Below, piece by piece: positions 1 through 5,923 of a DNA stretch of 6,752 bases. Origin of the DNA: an uncultured Burkholderiales bacterium (lineage in GTDB: Bacteria > Pseudomonadota > Gammaproteobacteria > Burkholderiales > Thiobacillaceae); assembly GCA_937925755.1 (NCBI GenBank), contig CALAMX010000189.1:1-6752 (forward strand), in the 5' to 3' direction. The notes under the pieces were generated by a model. It saw only the letters and a list, made by a program, of their open reading frames with translations. It was not told the origin of the DNA and searched no databases. The translations under genes were made by a program, and so were the position numbers. Each line of letters starts with the position of its first letter. Positions within the stretch are counted from its first letter, which is position 1.

Positions 1-1
1 T

Positions 2-85
2 TTTTTAGTCACGATCTTCACCGTAATCTTTCTCAACCAGAACGCGCTGGAGTTTCTTGCGAGGTTGTTGCGGCTGCTGCCGTGA
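2..85 (+). CDS. C-terminal fragment of an unidentified, possibly membrane protein (5' end outside window)
   Basis: An open frame enters from the left edge and ends at TGA 83-85, giving 27 residues. It begins with a hydrophobic run (FLVTIFTVIFL) and ends in a leucine- and arginine-rich amphipathic tail (EFLARLLRLLP), which would suit the last membrane segment and tail of an inner-membrane protein. The other two plus frames are also open for part of this stretch, and the first codons lie in a T6 run that may be an assembly edge, so the reading is tentative. The family cannot be named from 27 residues. It does not resemble the end of CorC/YbeX, the usual gene upstream of lnt in gammaproteobacteria. 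Confidence 0.35.
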   Translation, partial: FLVTIFTVIFLNQNALEFLARLLRLLP

Positions 86-290
86 CCGCTGCAGGGTAAG
101 TGCTGCCGCAGGGGAAGGATGCCCCCGGCTTGCCCCCGGGACGAATTCAAGCGCTTAAGCAAAGACCTGGGAGGGCGCTGCCGGAGGCGGCGGTCGGACG
201 TGTGGGGAGGCACGGGCCGGGCAATCGCGACGCCCCTTCTCTACCAGTAGGGGGTTAAGTGGACGCAAGCAGGCGAGGCGGAGGGTATCC
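86..290. other. Intergenic region upstream of lnt, no gene seen
   Basis: About 205 bp without a convincing reading frame. It contains a direct repeat TGCCCCCGG (120-128 and 131-139), overlapping palindromes AAGCGCTT (149-156) and GCTTAAGC (153-160), and a small bulged hairpin CCCC(233-236)/GGGG(251-254) with inner CTA/TAG. The last part holds the lnt Shine-Dalgarno sequence. I could not identify a clear -35/-10 pair or a U-tailed terminator. Confidence 0.5.
279..284 (+). promoter_or_regulatory. Shine-Dalgarno sequence that fixes the lnt TTG start
   Basis: GGAGGG in positions 279-284 (actual reading CGGAGGG) lies six bases before TTG 291. The codons upstream in this frame back to about 255 include no ATG or GTG. 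The first in-frame GTG is at residue 34, inside the first membrane segment. The TTG is therefore the best-supported start. Confidence 0.6.
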
Positions 291-1802
291 TTGGTTCGCG
301 ACACTGTACGACGAAGCCGAGCGCCTGCGCTGACATTCATTCAGTGTTTCCCTTGGCGCCCTGTCGCCCTGGCCCTAGGCCTGGGCGCAGTGAGCGTGTT
401 CGGTTTCGCGCCTTACGACCTGTTCCCACTGCCCATCCTCGCCCTGGCACTCGTCATCCGCCTGCTGCGCGGCCGTAGCGCGTGTGAGGCCTTCGGTCTG
501 GGCTATGCCTTTGGCTTGGGCTGGTTCCTGGCCGGGGTGTCCTGGGTCTATGTGAGCATGCATGCGATCGGCGGCATGCCGGCGCCCATCGCCGCCCTGG
601 CGGTGATCCTCTTCGCCGCCTATCTGGCCCTGTTCCCGGCCCTGGCCCTGGCGCTCGCGGTGCGTTGGTCCCTGCCTGAGGCGGTGCGCTGGCTACTCGC
701 CGCCCCGGCGCTTTGGTTGCTCATGGATTGGCTGCGCGGCACCCTGTTCACCGGCTTCCCATGGCAGGCCATCGGCTACGCCCAGGTGCCCTGGAGTCCT
801 TTGGCTGGTTTTGCCCCGGTGTTGGGCCTGTTGGGGGTGACGGGTGTAGCGGTCTTCACGGCCGGGGCGCTTGCCCTGGCGCGCGGGCGTTTCGTGGCGC
901 TCGCCGCCGGGGTCTGGTTTGCTGGCTGGGCACTGCTGCAGGTGCCGTGGACGCGACCGGTAGGCGAGCCGGTGACGGTCAGCCTGATCCAGGGCAACAT
1001 CGAACAGTCGCTCAAGTTCCGGCCGGAACGGCTCATGGAGAGCCTGGCCACTTATCGCCGCCTCAGTCTGGACAGCCCATCGCGGCTCATCGTCCTGCCG
1101 GAGACTGCGTTGCCCATCTTTCTGGACACCGCACCGCTTGACTACCTGACCGAACTAGCGGCGCATGCCCGCGCCAACGGCGGCGACTTGCTGTTGGGGG
1201 TGCCGGAGCGCGAGGGCGATCGCTACTATAACAGCGTGGTGTCGCTCGGCACGGCAGCACCCCAGGTCTACCGCAAGGTGCACCTGGTGCCCTTCGGCGA
1301 GTTCGTGCCGCCAGGCTTTCGCTGGTTCATCGAACTAATGCACATCCCCCTGGGTGATTTCGCCCGCGGCCAGCCCGACCAACCGCCCATGCAGGTGGCC
1401 GGGCAGCGGGTGGCGGTCAATATCTGCTACGAGGACGTCTTTGGCGCGGAGCTCATCCACGCCTTGCCGGCGGCTACACTGATGGTCAACGTCAGCAATG
1501 ATGCCTGGTTCGGCGACTCGCTCGCGCCCTGGCAGCACCTGCAGATCAGCCAGATGCGGGCGCTGGAGACAGGGCGCTGGTGGCTGCGTGCCAACAACAC
1601 AGGGATCACCGCCATCCTGGATGCGCGCGGTCGCGTGGTCGCGCGCCTTGACCCCTTCACCACCGGCGCCTTGCACGGGCAGGCGCAGGGCTATGCGGGT
1701 ATGACGCCCTACGCCCGTTTTGGCGATTGGCCGGCGTTGGGGCTCGCGCTCATCCTTCTTGTCGTGGCGGCCGGGTCGGGGCGGGTGGCACGGCGGGGTT
1801 AA
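291..1802 (+). CDS. lnt: Apolipoprotein N-acyltransferase
   Basis: Lnt moves an acyl chain from phospholipid to the N-terminal cysteine of signal-peptidase-II-processed lipoproteins, the last step of lipoprotein maturation in the inner membrane, needed for Lol sorting. The 503 residues are close to E. coli Lnt (512). Roughly residues 24-218 are hydrophobic helices, residues 227-460 form the periplasmic nitrilase-like domain, and a final membrane helix lies near 480-497. The Glu-Lys-Cys triad is visible: E271 in LPETALP, K329 in YRKVHLVPFGEF and C379 in NICYED. The accessory E337 (GEF), Y380 and E381 also match. The TTG start follows a strong Shine-Dalgarno sequence. The N-terminus is arginine-rich, as expected for the cytoplasmic side. 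selD follows after 36 bp on the same strand. The usual upstream neighbour corC/ybeX is not seen. Confidence 0.95.
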   Translation: MVRDTVRRSRAPALTFIQCFPWRPVALALGLGAVSVFGFAPYDLFPLPILALALVIRLLRGRSACEAFGLGYAFGLGWFLAGVSWVYVSMHAIGGMPAPIAALAVILFAAYLALFPALALALAVRWSLPEAVRWLLAAPALWLLMDWLRGTLFTGFPWQAIGYAQVPWSPLAGFAPVLGLLGVTGVAVFTAGALALARGRFVALAAGVWFAGWALLQVPWTRPVGEPVTVSLIQGNIEQSLKFRPERLMESLATYRRLSLDSPSRLIVLPETALPIFLDTAPLDYLTELAAHARANGGDLLLGVPEREGDRYYNSVVSLGTAAPQVYRKVHLVPFGEFVPPGFRWFIELMHIPLGDFARGQPDQPPMQVAGQRVAVNICYEDVFGAELIHALPAATLMVNVSNDAWFGDSLAPWQHLQISQMRALETGRWWLRANNTGITAILDARGRVVARLDPFTTGALHGQAQGYAGMTPYARFGDWPALGLALILLVVAAGSGRVARRG

Positions 1803-1838
1803 AATCAGGCGGACTTGCACGATAACGGGCCTGTCCCC

Positions 1839-2894
1839 ATGACGCAAAGACTGACCCACCTCTCGCACGGCGGCGGCTGTGGCTGCAAGATCGCCCCGGC
1901 CGTGCTCGACCAAATCCTGGCCGAAACCCCTTATGCCAAGGGCATCGCCGCGGCCTTCCCCGATCTCCTGGTGGGGATCGAGACCGGTGACGACGCGGCG
2001 GTGTGGCGGTTGAACGATAGCCTAGCCATCGTCGCCACCACCGATTTCTTCATGCCCATCGTCGACGATCCTTATGAGTTCGGTCGTATTGCCGCCACCA
2101 ACGCCATCTCCGACGTCTATGCCATGGGGGCGCGGCCACTGTTTGCCTTGGCCTTGGTCGGCATGCCGCTCGACAAGCTCGCGCCCGAGGATATCCGCCG
2201 TATCCTGGCCGGCGGCGAGGCCGCGGCAACGGCCGCGGGCATTCCCATCGCCGGCGGTCACTCCATCGACACCTCCGAACCCATCTATGGCCTGGTGGCG
2301 ATCGGCGTGGTGCATCCGGCGCGCGTCAAGCGCAACAATACCGCCCAGGCGGGCGACGTGCTGGTGTTGGGCAAAGGGCTGGGGGTGGGCATCCACTCCG
2401 CCGCCCTCAAGAGAGACGCCTTGCCGGCGGCAGGCTATGCGGCCATGATCGCCTCGACCACCCAACTCAACACGCCGGGACCGGAGCTGGCCGAGATCGA
2501 CGGCGTGCACGCCATGACCGATGTGACGGGCTTCGGTCTGTTGGGTCACACCTTGGAGATCGCGCGCGGCTCAGGTCTTACCGCCGAGATCGAATTCGCT
2601 CGGCTGCCCGTCCTACCCCTGGCGGTAGAGCTGGCACAAGCAGGCTTCGTCACCGGTGCAAGCGGTCGCAACTGGGCGAGCTACGGCGCGAGTGTGCGCT
2701 TGTTTGAGGGCTGCACCAATTGGCAGCGCGCGATCCTCACCGATCCCCAAACCAGCGGCGGCCTGCTGGTCGCCTGCACGGAGGCGTCGCTTCAGGCGGT
2801 CATGCAGGTCTTTGAGCGACACGGCTTCGAGCGGGCGGCGCCGATCGGCAGGCTGATCGCTGGCGCCGCGGGTCACGCCGTGGTCAAGCCTTAG
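1839..2894 (+). CDS. selD: Selenide, water dikinase (selenophosphate synthetase), Cys form
   Basis: SelD makes monoselenophosphate, AMP and phosphate from selenide, ATP and water; the product feeds selenocysteine synthesis and tRNA 2-selenouridine formation. From ATG 1839 it is 351 residues (E. coli 347). The N-terminal catalytic motif GGGCGCK gives Cys14 (TGT, not TGA, so no selenocysteine here), Cys16 and Lys17. Metal and ATP ligands are recognisable: D51/D52 in GDDAAV, D69 in TTDFF, N88, D92, and D228 in MTDVTGFGLLGH. The C-terminal TDPQTSGG motif is at 301-308. An upstream in-frame TTG at 1815 would add eight residues, but AGGCGG sits only two bases before it, and family proteins begin close to the ATG; I see no strong Shine-Dalgarno at either site. 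Around residue 178 the sequence reads GKGLG where E. coli has TKPIG. No selA, selB or selU is in the window. It overlaps the converging gene by 11 bp. Confidence 0.95.
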   Translation: MTQRLTHLSHGGGCGCKIAPAVLDQILAETPYAKGIAAAFPDLLVGIETGDDAAVWRLNDSLAIVATTDFFMPIVDDPYEFGRIAATNAISDVYAMGARPLFALALVGMPLDKLAPEDIRRILAGGEAAATAAGIPIAGGHSIDTSEPIYGLVAIGVVHPARVKRNNTAQAGDVLVLGKGLGVGIHSAALKRDALPAAGYAAMIASTTQLNTPGPELAEIDGVHAMTDVTGFGLLGHTLEIARGSGLTAEIEFARLPVLPLAVELAQAGFVTGASGRNWASYGASVRLFEGCTNWQRAILTDPQTSGGLLVACTEASLQAVMQVFERHGFERAAPIGRLIAGAAGHAVVKP

Positions 2895-3657
2895 AGGTCC
2901 GTGACCGTATCTGCCTGAGCGTGGGCACGGTCAGACCGAACGCATCTGCCTGCTTCAGGGCGCGTTCGAGCCTGGCTGCCGCCGTGCGCCCCGCGCAGGC
3001 GTGCTGGGGATCGGCGGCGAAGGCCTCCAGCATGCCTTGCATGAGTGCGACGCGGTCGAAGCGGCGGCCGGTCAGCGCCTCTTGCAGGTCGAGCACATCA
3101 CGGGCCACCGCCTCGGCCAGTGGTCGGTGTCTGTCCCACAGGTCGCCCACCGTGCCGCCGACTTGAAGCCCGGCGAGGTTGGTGGTGAGGATGTAGAGAT
3201 TCTTGCGCACGAGCTCCCAAAGCATCTGCTCCGCGTCCTCCACGACTCGCGCGGGGAGATCGATGCTTGTGAGGGCTTGTATCAGCAACGGTGCCTGTGG
3301 GCCGTGTACGGGCGAGGGTAGCAGGGGCTTGGCATCGATGCCCTTCTTCTTTTCGAACCAGACCGCAATGACCGTGGGTCTCACAATCGCGTGCAGCTCC
3401 CAGTCGCGCGGCAACAGTTCGTTCTGCAGCAGTCCCACGCGGTCCTTCCAGACCGCCGGCAGAGCTTCCAATACGGGGTGCAGATCGGCCTCCGCCACGG
3501 CCACCAGGGCGAGCGCCGGCTGAGGCCAGCGCGCGGCGACGCGATTCATGTCGTCGCAGCGGTTGACCGGCACGACCGTGTGGCCCGCGCGCAATAGCCC
3601 CCCGGCGAACACACGTCCCAGTTGGCCCAGACCGATGAGCACGATGGTATTTTCCAT
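2884..3657 (-). CDS. Ketopantoate reductase-like NAD(P)-binding protein (PanE/ApbA-type fold)
   Basis: 257 residues from ATG 3657. The N-terminus is a Rossmann fold: IVLIGLGQLG at residues 5-14 (GxGxxG), followed by an arginine at residue 33 at the end of strand 2, which hints at NADP preference. LLQNELLP near 76-83 corresponds to the LQNG region of ketopantoate reductases. The C-terminal helical half has LWELVRKNLYILTTN (146-160); K152 and N160 sit where the catalytic Lys and Asn of PanE occur. The fold and dehydrogenase assignment are good, the substrate is not: several motifs diverge from true PanE, and the protein is shorter than E. coli PanE (303). An upstream ATG at 3681 would add eight residues but lies only about 10 bases from a likely -10 box; AGGT sits at a workable distance before 3657. 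The gene faces selD tail to tail and follows metF after 217 bp. Confidence 0.75.
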   Translation of the reverse strand: MENTIVLIGLGQLGRVFAGGLLRAGHTVVPVNRCDDMNRVAARWPQPALALVAVAEADLHPVLEALPAVWKDRVGLLQNELLPRDWELHAIVRPTVIAVWFEKKKGIDAKPLLPSPVHGPQAPLLIQALTSIDLPARVVEDAEQMLWELVRKNLYILTTNLAGLQVGGTVGDLWDRHRPLAEAVARDVLDLQEALTGRRFDRVALMQGMLEAFAADPQHACAGRTAAARLERALKQADAFGLTVPTLRQIRSRTSKA

Positions 3658-3690
3658 GCCTTGTCTACCTGTAGGAGTCATGACGCGCGG

Positions 3691-3696
3691 ATTTTA
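3691..3696 (-). promoter_or_regulatory. Possible -10 box for the reductase-like gene
   Basis: Read on the minus strand, TAAAAT matches the sigma-70 -10 consensus at five of six positions and stands out in a GC-rich setting, 33 bp before ATG 3657. No good -35 hexamer lies 16-18 bp upstream, so it may need an activator or may not be used. Confidence 0.3.
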
Positions 3697-3747
3697 CCCC
3701 TGGGCGCCTCGAAAGACCCGCGCTGCGAGCCATACCCGTCGCATCAT

Positions 3748-3758
3748 TCCTACTAGGA
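3748..3758. repeat. Short perfect palindrome
   Basis: TCCTACTAGGA has 5-bp arms around one central base. It lies about 50 bp upstream of the candidate -10 box of the reductase-like gene, so it could be an operator half or part of a decayed interspersed repeat. It is short enough to arise by chance. Confidence 0.25.
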
Positions 3759-3779
3759 GAGGTGCGTCCGACCTTTTGA

Positions 3780-3793
3780 GCGGCAGAAGCCGC
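3780..3793. repeat. REP-like hairpin GCGGC-AGAA-GCCGC
   Basis: Perfect 5-bp stem with a 4-base loop in the metF/reductase gap. REP elements of many GC-rich proteobacteria have this form (GCGGC...GCCGC between genes). Neither strand has a T-run after the stem, so it is not a standard intrinsic terminator. I see only one copy in the window. Confidence 0.35.
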
Positions 3794-3833
3794 GACCTCG
3801 CCTCGGTTGAACCCACGGCTTTCCTCGGCTCAG

Positions 3834-3870
3834 ACCGGCAGCGACCGCAGCGAACGCTGGCCGCGCCGGT
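3834..3870 (-). terminator. Long hairpin just after the metF stop, lacking a U-tract
   Basis: Outer arms ACCGGC (3834-3839) and GCCGGT (3865-3870) pair perfectly; inside, GCG (3841-3843) pairs with CGC (3862-3864), and CAGC (3848-3851) pairs with GCTG (3856-3859) around loop GAAC. It begins 4 bp past the metF stop. The downstream minus-strand sequence has no T-run, so it may act as an mRNA 3'-end stabiliser or as a non-canonical terminator. Confidence 0.4.
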
Positions 3871-3874
3871 ATCT

Positions 3875-4723
3875 TCATGACGGATCCGTGTGGGAGAGAC
3901 CCAGCCGCTCCCAGATGGCGACTGTCAAGCTCGCCTGGTTGAGCGTGTAGAAGTGCAGACCTGGGGCCCCGCCGGCAAGCAGGCGCTCGCACAGGGTCGT
4001 CACGACATCGAGCCCGAAGGCGCGGATGGCGGCGCTGTCGTCGTAGTAGGCCTCCAGTTTTTTCGCCAGCCAGCGCGGGATCTCCGCGCCGCAGGTGGCC
4101 GAGAAACGGGCTAGCTGGGCGTAATTGGAGATGGGCATGATGCCGGGCACGATGGGGATGTCCACCCCCAGGGCCCGGCAATCGTCGACGAAATTGAAAT
4201 AGGCGTCGGCGTTGTAAAAGTACTGGGTGATGGCGGCATTGGCCCCCGCCTCGACCTTGCGCTTGAAATTGGCGAGATCCTCGCGGTAGTTGCGCGCCTG
4301 CGGGTGCATCTCCGGATAGGCCGCCACCTCGATCGTGAACCAGTCCCCCGTTTCCTCGCGGATGAAGCTGACCAGGTCGCTGGCATAGCGAAATTCACCG
4401 GGCTCGGCCATACCCGAGGGCAGGTCGCCGCGCAGCGCCACGATGTGGTGGATGCCGTGCGCACGGTACGTCTGCAAGATCTCGCGGATGCTCTCGCGGG
4501 TCGAGCCGATGCAGGACAAGTGCGGTGCGGCCTCCAGCCCCTCGGCCTGGATCTCCAGCACCGTCTCCAGGGTGCGGTCGCGGGTGGAGCCACCAGCACC
4601 GAAGGTAACCGAGAAGAACTTGGGCCGAAGTTGCGCGAGCTGACGGCGGGTCTCGCGCAGCTTTTCCATGCCTTCGGGGGTCTTGGGCGGGAAGAATTCG
4701 ATGCTGAAGACGCGGTCCATCAT
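3875..4723 (-). CDS. metF: 5,10-methylenetetrahydrofolate reductase
   Basis: MetF is a cytoplasmic FAD enzyme that reduces 5,10-methylene-THF to 5-methyl-THF, the methyl donor for methionine synthase. The 282 residues form one TIM-barrel domain, close to E. coli MetF (296) and lacking the regulatory domain of eukaryotic forms. Motifs in order: SIEFFPPKT (7-15) with the catalytic Glu9 (E. coli Glu28); FFSVTFGAGGSTRD (36-49); and HIVALRGDLP (93-102) with Asp100, matching E. coli Asp120, which tunes the flavin. The gene starts ATGATG, so initiation at 4723 or 4720 is possible; neither has a Shine-Dalgarno, because the whole upstream spacer is heptamer repeat. It lies 37 bp after the VIT-family gene on the same strand, suggesting co-transcription. 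No MetJ box or SAM/SAH riboswitch is recognisable upstream. A hairpin follows the stop. Confidence 0.95.
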   Translation of the reverse strand: MMDRVFSIEFFPPKTPEGMEKLRETRRQLAQLRPKFFSVTFGAGGSTRDRTLETVLEIQAEGLEAAPHLSCIGSTRESIREILQTYRAHGIHHIVALRGDLPSGMAEPGEFRYASDLVSFIREETGDWFTIEVAAYPEMHPQARNYREDLANFKRKVEAGANAAITQYFYNADAYFNFVDDCRALGVDIPIVPGIMPISNYAQLARFSATCGAEIPRWLAKKLEAYYDDSAAIRAFGLDVVTTLCERLLAGGAPGLHFYTLNQASLTVAIWERLGLSHTDPS

Positions 4724-4758
4724 GGCGTGAGACGTGTGGCGTGAGGCGTGAGGCGTGA
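4724..4758. repeat. Five tandem 7-bp units (GGCGTGA) filling the VIT-metF spacer
   Basis: Units: GGCGTGA (4724), GACGTGT (4731, two mismatches), then GGCGTGA three times (4738, 4745, 4752). In the direction of metF transcription this reads as TCACGCC units ending directly at the ATG. The array occupies 35 of the 37 bp between the VIT stop codon and the metF start and leaves no purine-rich ribosome-binding site. I recall TCACGCC-type heptamers from GC-rich beta- and gammaproteobacteria, but I have not searched for them. Confidence 0.85.
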
Positions 4759-4760
4759 TT

Positions 4761-5789
4761 CTAACCCAGGGCCACCCCCAGCACCCGGCCGATGAGCCAG
4801 GTCAGCAATCCGGCCCCACCGCCGATGGCCAGCATGCGTAGTCCCCCTTGCCAGGCCGGCCTGCCGGTGAACAGGCTCAGCGCGCTGCCCACGCCGAACA
4901 GGCTTACGGCGGTGACCAAGATGGTGCCGGTGAGGGCGGTCTGACCGCTCAACAACAGGTAGGGGGCGAGCGGGATGGCGGCCCCGAGGGCGAAGGCGAG
5001 GAAAGACGAAATGGCAGCGCCCAGCGGGGAGCCGAGCTCCTCGGGGTTGAGACCCAGCTCCTCGCGCGCCAGGGTGTCGAGCGCGCGGTCTGGGTCGCTG
5101 ATCAGGCGCTCGGCCAAGCGCTGCGCCTCTGCACGCGGCACGCCCTTGGCGGTGTAGATGAGCGCCAGCTCGGCCGCTTCTTCTTTGGGGTATTGCTTGA
5201 GCTCTTCGCGCTCCAGGCCGATCTGGTACTCGAAAAATTCCTTCTGTGCCCGCACCGAGACATACTCGCCCGCCGCCATGGACAGCGCGCCGGCGAGTAG
5301 CCCCGCGGCGCCCGACAGGATGACGAGGCCGGGTTCGGTCCCGGCGCCGGCCACGCCCAGGATCAGGCTGGCATTGGAGACCAGCCCGTCGTTGACACCG
5401 AACGCTGCGGCGCGCAGATTCCCGCCATCGGCGGTGCGGTGCTGCCGCTCCTTGAAGTCAGCGGAGACTGGCATACCGTGCGGCGCTGGGGCGTGGTACA
5501 GGCTCATGCCGCGCACCTTCATTGCCGCCAGCACCCGCCGCATCGGCGCCACACCGAAGACACGCACCAGATGCGCCACCAGCCGCGTGCGCAGGTCGGG
5601 TCGGTAGCCAGATGGCGGCGTCGCCCCCGTCTGGCGGATCTGCTCGGCCCAGATGCCGGCCTGTTCCTCCGCTGCCCGCGCCAGCTCCAAAAACAAGATC
5701 TGGCGCGGCGTGCCGGATTCCTCGTCGGAGACGACGCGATAAAGATAGGCCGAACGCATCTCCTCGCGCCAGGCGTTCAGTGCATGCAT
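4761..5789 (-). CDS. Ferritin-like/VIT1 (CCC1) family membrane metal transporter
   Basis: 342 residues from ATG 5789. Residues 1-110 form a ferritin-like (erythrin-type) cytoplasmic domain with W7, E9/E10 and FLELARAAEEQAGIW (33-47). Residues 123 to the end are a VIT1/CCC1 transporter: NLRAAAFGVNDGLVSNASL (124-142, with family Asp134), a second helix with SMAAGEYVSV (170-179, Met171 and Glu175), a Glu-rich cytoplasmic segment (184-252) equivalent to the plant VIT1 metal-binding domain, then three helices near 258-280, 285-308 and 315-341. Relatives (CCC1/VIT1, MbfA) move Fe2+ or Mn2+ across membranes; here the likely role is inner-membrane iron or manganese export. The frame is open to 6191, but that extension overlaps the next gene and does not look like protein; no strong Shine-Dalgarno precedes 5789, and a TTG slightly upstream is possible. 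The ferritin half seems to lack the ExxH ligand pair. Confidence 0.88.
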   Translation of the reverse strand: MHALNAWREEMRSAYLYRVVSDEESGTPRQILFLELARAAEEQAGIWAEQIRQTGATPPSGYRPDLRTRLVAHLVRVFGVAPMRRVLAAMKVRGMSLYHAPAPHGMPVSADFKERQHRTADGGNLRAAAFGVNDGLVSNASLILGVAGAGTEPGLVILSGAAGLLAGALSMAAGEYVSVRAQKEFFEYQIGLEREELKQYPKEEAAELALIYTAKGVPRAEAQRLAERLISDPDRALDTLAREELGLNPEELGSPLGAAISSFLAFALGAAIPLAPYLLLSGQTALTGTILVTAVSLFGVGSALSLFTGRPAWQGGLRMLAIGGGAGLLTWLIGRVLGVALG

Positions 5790-5797
5790 GGCGCCGA

Positions 5798-5825
5798 AGT
5801 TTAGAGGGGAAATGCAAAATCGCAA
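5798..5825 (-). promoter_or_regulatory. Weak candidate promoter for the VIT-family gene
   Basis: In an unusually AT-rich patch, the minus strand carries TTGCGA and TAAACT with a 16-bp spacer, each four of six to sigma-70 consensus. Initiation would fall within a few bases of ATG 5789, giving a nearly leaderless message, which fits the missing Shine-Dalgarno. The support is weak. Confidence 0.22.
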
Positions 5826-5923
5826 ATCGGCCACACCTGGGTATGCAAGCCAGTGCCATTCGGGGTCGTCTCGCCTTGCAGTCAGGCGCGCGGCGTCAGC
5901 CCGCCGGCGCATGCACGTTCGTC

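Larger units (their letters stand above)
3658..3874. other. Structured intergenic region between metF and the reductase-like gene
   Basis: 217 bp with no credible gene; the open frame crossing it on the minus strand runs antisense-of-frame through the metF end. It contains, from metF outward, a long hairpin (3834-3870), a REP-like GCGGC-AGAA-GCCGC hairpin (3780-3793), the motif GTCCGAC (3766-3772), a palindrome TCCTACTAGGA (3748-3758) and a possible promoter for the reductase gene. Confidence 0.55.

Noticed and set aside
1860..1895. Possible selenocysteine-encoding selD
   Set aside because: Residue 14 is encoded by TGT, not TGA, so this is the cysteine form.
1335..1913. Long minus-strand frame antisense to the lnt end
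   Set aside because: Shadow of lnt and selD in GC-rich DNA; no motif, and both plus-strand genes are certain.
2022..2549. Minus-strand frame antisense to selD
   Set aside because: His/Gly/Asp-rich shadow with no domain; selD motifs on the plus strand are unambiguous.
3753..4181. Minus-strand frame overlapping the end of metF and the following gap
   Set aside because: Alternative frame of metF; low-complexity Arg/Gly/Pro composition and no recognisable domain.
4111..4599. Minus-strand frame inside metF
   Set aside because: Ser/Arg/Thr-rich shadow of the metF frame.
5849..5863. Sigma-54-like TGGCAC...TTGCA on the minus strand upstream of the VIT-family gene
   Set aside because: The spacing between the GG and GC elements is 9 bp, one short of the required 10, and no activator site is evident.
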